6,689 nucleotides of DNA, taken from the NCBI GenBank assembly GCA_041748615.1, contig JBGTCY010000327.1:1-6689 (forward strand), in the 5' to 3' direction. This DNA is from JBGTCY01 sp041748615 (GTDB lineage: Bacteria; Bacteroidota; Bacteroidia; Chitinophagales; CAIOSU01). This document shows, piece by piece, positions 5,102 to 6,689 of the stretch. The number at the start of each line of letters is the position of its first letter. The stretch's first letter is position 1. The notes below the pieces were generated by a model, which worked only from the letters and a program-made list of their open reading frames with translations, did not search any database and was not told the origin of the DNA. The position numbers and the translations under genes are program-made.

Positions 5102-5416
5102 CTAATGATTACTTAATCTTCCGAGGATGGTTTCAAGCGATGTTTTTAATTTATCTAGCGCCCCTTTAACGGCTTGCTCAGTGTTGTCAGCGTTGTTTGT
5201 AACAGCGATTGGTTTCATTCCTTCAAGTCGCGCTTCCATCAAACATCGTTTGTCGTTCTGCCCTTCCTTCTTGCCGTTTTCATCCGATAGATGAATTTCC
5301 ACCCGTGTTATCTGAGAACTGAATCTGTTAAGTTCTTCTGAAACTAAAGTGACTAATGGCGTTGTAAATTCTTCTCTGCCTGTGACGTTTTTGTCGGTAT
5401 TAAATTGTATAGTCAT
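5102..5416 (-). CDS. Short HPF/RaiA-type ribosome hibernation factor
   Basis: The protein has 104 residues. The order fits the HPF/YfiA fold: strand MTIQFNTDKN (1-10), helix FTTPLVTLVSEELNRF (17-32), strand ITRVEIHLSDENG (36-48), strand KRCLMEARLEG (56-66), strand KPIAVTNNAD (68-77) and helix NTEQAVKGALDKLKTSLETI (78-97). The LSDENG...DKRC.MEARLEG core is strongly family-like. These proteins bind the 30S decoding channel and switch off ribosomes in stationary phase. The form is short, without the C-terminal dimerising domain of long HPF. The ATG at 5416 begins the first strand and lies 13 bp after the upstream stop. A start at 5452 would overlap the upstream gene and add 12 unmatched residues. 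It lies between the baeRF-like and CsbD-like genes. Confidence 0.88.
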   Translation of the reverse strand: MTIQFNTDKNVTGREEFTTPLVTLVSEELNRFSSQITRVEIHLSDENGKKEGQNDKRCLMEARLEGMKPIAVTNNADNTEQAVKGALDKLKTSLETILGRLSNH

Positions 5417-5429
5417 GATTGTTGATTTT

Positions 5430-6626
5430 TTAATAACGATAGATTGCCGCAAGTCCTGTTGTGGAGGGCATTTTATCCTGCGGGATGAGCGCCACGTTGC
5501 CTCCCGTCATTGTTACCAACTCTCCGATATCGTCTAGCAGGTCGTCCGTTTCAGGATGTTGCAAATCGCTTGTTTGAATTTCCCCTGTATCGCTGTTTAT
5601 GATTTTTCCGGGAATAATCCGGTCAGCCTCTATCAATAGCGTATCCACTCTTCCGGCTGAAGCAGCTCTCACCACTTCCTCCAGATTATCACTGCCTGTG
5701 CCGTTTGCTTGAGCCTGACTGAATCTGGCAGCTAAATTTTCAAGCCTTAGAAAATAATCCGGCTCCATCACTTCCCAAGCCATTTTTGCAAGTTCATTAA
5801 TTGAAACGGATTTAGGGTTGATGGCAATGCCCTTGGGAAGCAACAACGGATTTTTATTTACTTCATGGAAAAGATGATGGTGTTCGGGCAATGCGGCAAG
5901 TATCAGCGGCAATCCTGAAGGTTTTGAAAAGCGTTCATCAATAACACCGGCTATGACGCGAAAGAATCGTTCAGCATCTATGTCTAATTCATCTTTTCGT
6001 GCGCCATGACCGTGGTGCATGTTTGAGCTGCCGCCACCCACACCTCCGTAAGATGCGACAGTGGAATGTTTATCGGTCAACTCCTCTCCCAGCGCTTCTT
6101 CAATCGTTTTCGGCAAATCGGCAGACAGCGCTACCTCACTCAGTGAATGACGATTGCCTTCAAAAAAACGGATATCATGGAGGCTTAAACCCAATACCTG
6201 ATAGCGGTCAACCGATTGCAAATATTTGCGCAGCGGTTTTGTGTGAAAGCTATCAGCTACCACAGCCAATTCTTCAACAGGATTTTGCAAACGGATTACT
6301 TTGAAAAGTTCAGCCGAACCGAGAACGGCAAGTCCGCGCTCTGCATGATTCCAAAATTGAGTGTCATTGCTTAAAGTTTCGAAAGGCTCAAGTAATTGTT
6401 TTGTTTCAATAGTTGAATACTCTTGCAATAAAGATTCTTCCAATTGTTTGAGAAGATTTTTAAATCGGATGGGGTCTTGCAGGTTTTCAGGATGACTTCT
6501 GTGCATGGGCATATAAAGCGAAAGACAGGTGCGACTTTTTGCAGCCAAAAGTTCCCGGAGTAAATCTTTAGAAATTGTGTTCAAGTTGAAATTTTTTGCT
6601 GCTCTGAAATCTGCTTTTATTAACAC
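5430..6626 (-). CDS. baeRF3-type bacterial eRF1-like protein
   Basis: This 398-residue protein belongs, by reading, to the bacterial archaeo-eukaryotic release factor family 3. The N-terminal block has LLAAKSRTCLSLYMPMHRSH (27-46), then QDPIRFKNLLKQLEE (50-64) and FWNHAERGLAVL (91-102). A second block has VLGLSLHDIRFFEG (144-157). A Gly/His-rich loop YGGVGGGSSNMHHGHG occupies 193-208, and the C-terminal half is a Pelota/eRF1-like domain with RVDTLLIEADR (326-336) and GGNVALIP (375-382). There is no GGQ tripeptide, so peptide release by the eRF1 mechanism is not expected. A ribosome-associated role is inferred from the fold and from co-transcription with HPF and CsbD-like genes. The start at 6626 is GTG; the TTG at 6584 would also keep the domain. 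An upstream ATG (near 6638) hits a stop after three codons. Confidence 0.82.
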   Translation of the reverse strand: MLIKADFRAAKNFNLNTISKDLLRELLAAKSRTCLSLYMPMHRSHPENLQDPIRFKNLLKQLEESLLQEYSTIETKQLLEPFETLSNDTQFWNHAERGLAVLGSAELFKVIRLQNPVEELAVVADSFHTKPLRKYLQSVDRYQVLGLSLHDIRFFEGNRHSLSEVALSADLPKTIEEALGEELTDKHSTVASYGGVGGGSSNMHHGHGARKDELDIDAERFFRVIAGVIDERFSKPSGLPLILAALPEHHHLFHEVNKNPLLLPKGIAINPKSVSINELAKMAWEVMEPDYFLRLENLAARFSQAQANGTGSDNLEEVVRAASAGRVDTLLIEADRIIPGKIINSDTGEIQTSDLQHPETDDLLDDIGELVTMTGGNVALIPQDKMPSTTGLAAIYRY

Positions 6627-6655
6627 CTCACAATTTCATTTCCTCAGGGAGAATG

Positions 6656-6683
6656 GGAAATTAGTAAAATTTTACAACTGCAA
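6656..6683 (-). promoter_or_regulatory. Possible promoter of the baeRF-HPF-CsbD operon with embedded palindrome
   Basis: On the minus strand, TTG (6683-6681) and TAATTTCC (6663-6656, six of eight matches to TAnnTTTG) are separated by 17 bp, as in Bacteroidota promoters. The 17-bp spacer contains the perfect 12-bp palindrome GTAAAATTTTAC at 6664-6675, which could be an operator. The start site would fall about 20 bp before the GTG. The -7 match is imperfect and the palindrome is AT-rich, so confidence is low. Confidence 0.28.
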
Positions 6684-6689
6684 TTTATC

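Noticed and set aside
5999..6304. Plus-strand 101-codon frame opposite the baeRF-like gene
   Set aside because: Cys/Arg/Pro-rich shadow of the real minus-strand gene.

Overview
The window looks like accessory-rich chromosome from a member of the Bacteroidota, probably near Chitinophagales/Sphingobacteriales. This is an inference. It rests on a signal peptide ending in KA|Q, GloVer repeats, weak Shine-Dalgarno sites, several TAnnTTTG-type -7 boxes, and the kinds of small toxin-antitoxin genes and tri-nucleotide-loop palindromes seen. No rRNA, tRNA, CRISPR array, transposase or integrase is visible.

Layout. (1) 1-621, minus strand: 5' part of a secreted GloVer tandem-repeat protein that runs off the left edge. 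(2) 622-1181: no intact gene. It holds an operator-like dyad, a pair of near-identical palindromes, a run of four small hairpins and a decayed reading frame. (3) 1182-1905, minus: a BrnT-type toxin gene whose 3' end overlaps an antitoxin that carries an ArsR-type winged helix. (4) 1906-2127: two short tri-loop hairpins. (5) 2128-2413, plus: a small acidic antitoxin followed by the first 15 codons of a broken RelE/ParE-type toxin. (6) 2414-2868: mostly empty, with a doubtful small ORF and three 21-bp direct repeats upstream of the next gene. (7) 2869-4656, plus: an SLC13/DASS-type permease with two RCK_C (TrkA_C) domains inserted between its membrane halves. (8) 4657-4834: a convergent intergenic region with a large imperfect stem-loop. 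(9) 4835-6626, minus: a tight three-gene operon, baeRF3-type release-factor-like protein, then short HPF/RaiA ribosome hibernation factor, then CsbD-like stress protein.

How the genes work together. The right-hand operon reads as a stress and stationary-phase ribosome module. HPF parks ribosomes, the eRF1-like baeRF protein is predicted to act at the ribosome, and CsbD-like proteins are general stress proteins. The middle is a toxin-antitoxin cluster in different states: one intact pair with an unusual antitoxin architecture and one pair whose toxin is dead. The permease is an independent unit.

The two most interesting items are the BrnT toxin paired with an antitoxin-ArsR fusion, and the baeRF3-HPF-CsbD operon whose release-factor-like protein has no GGQ motif. 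All family calls come from reading the translations; no database search was run.
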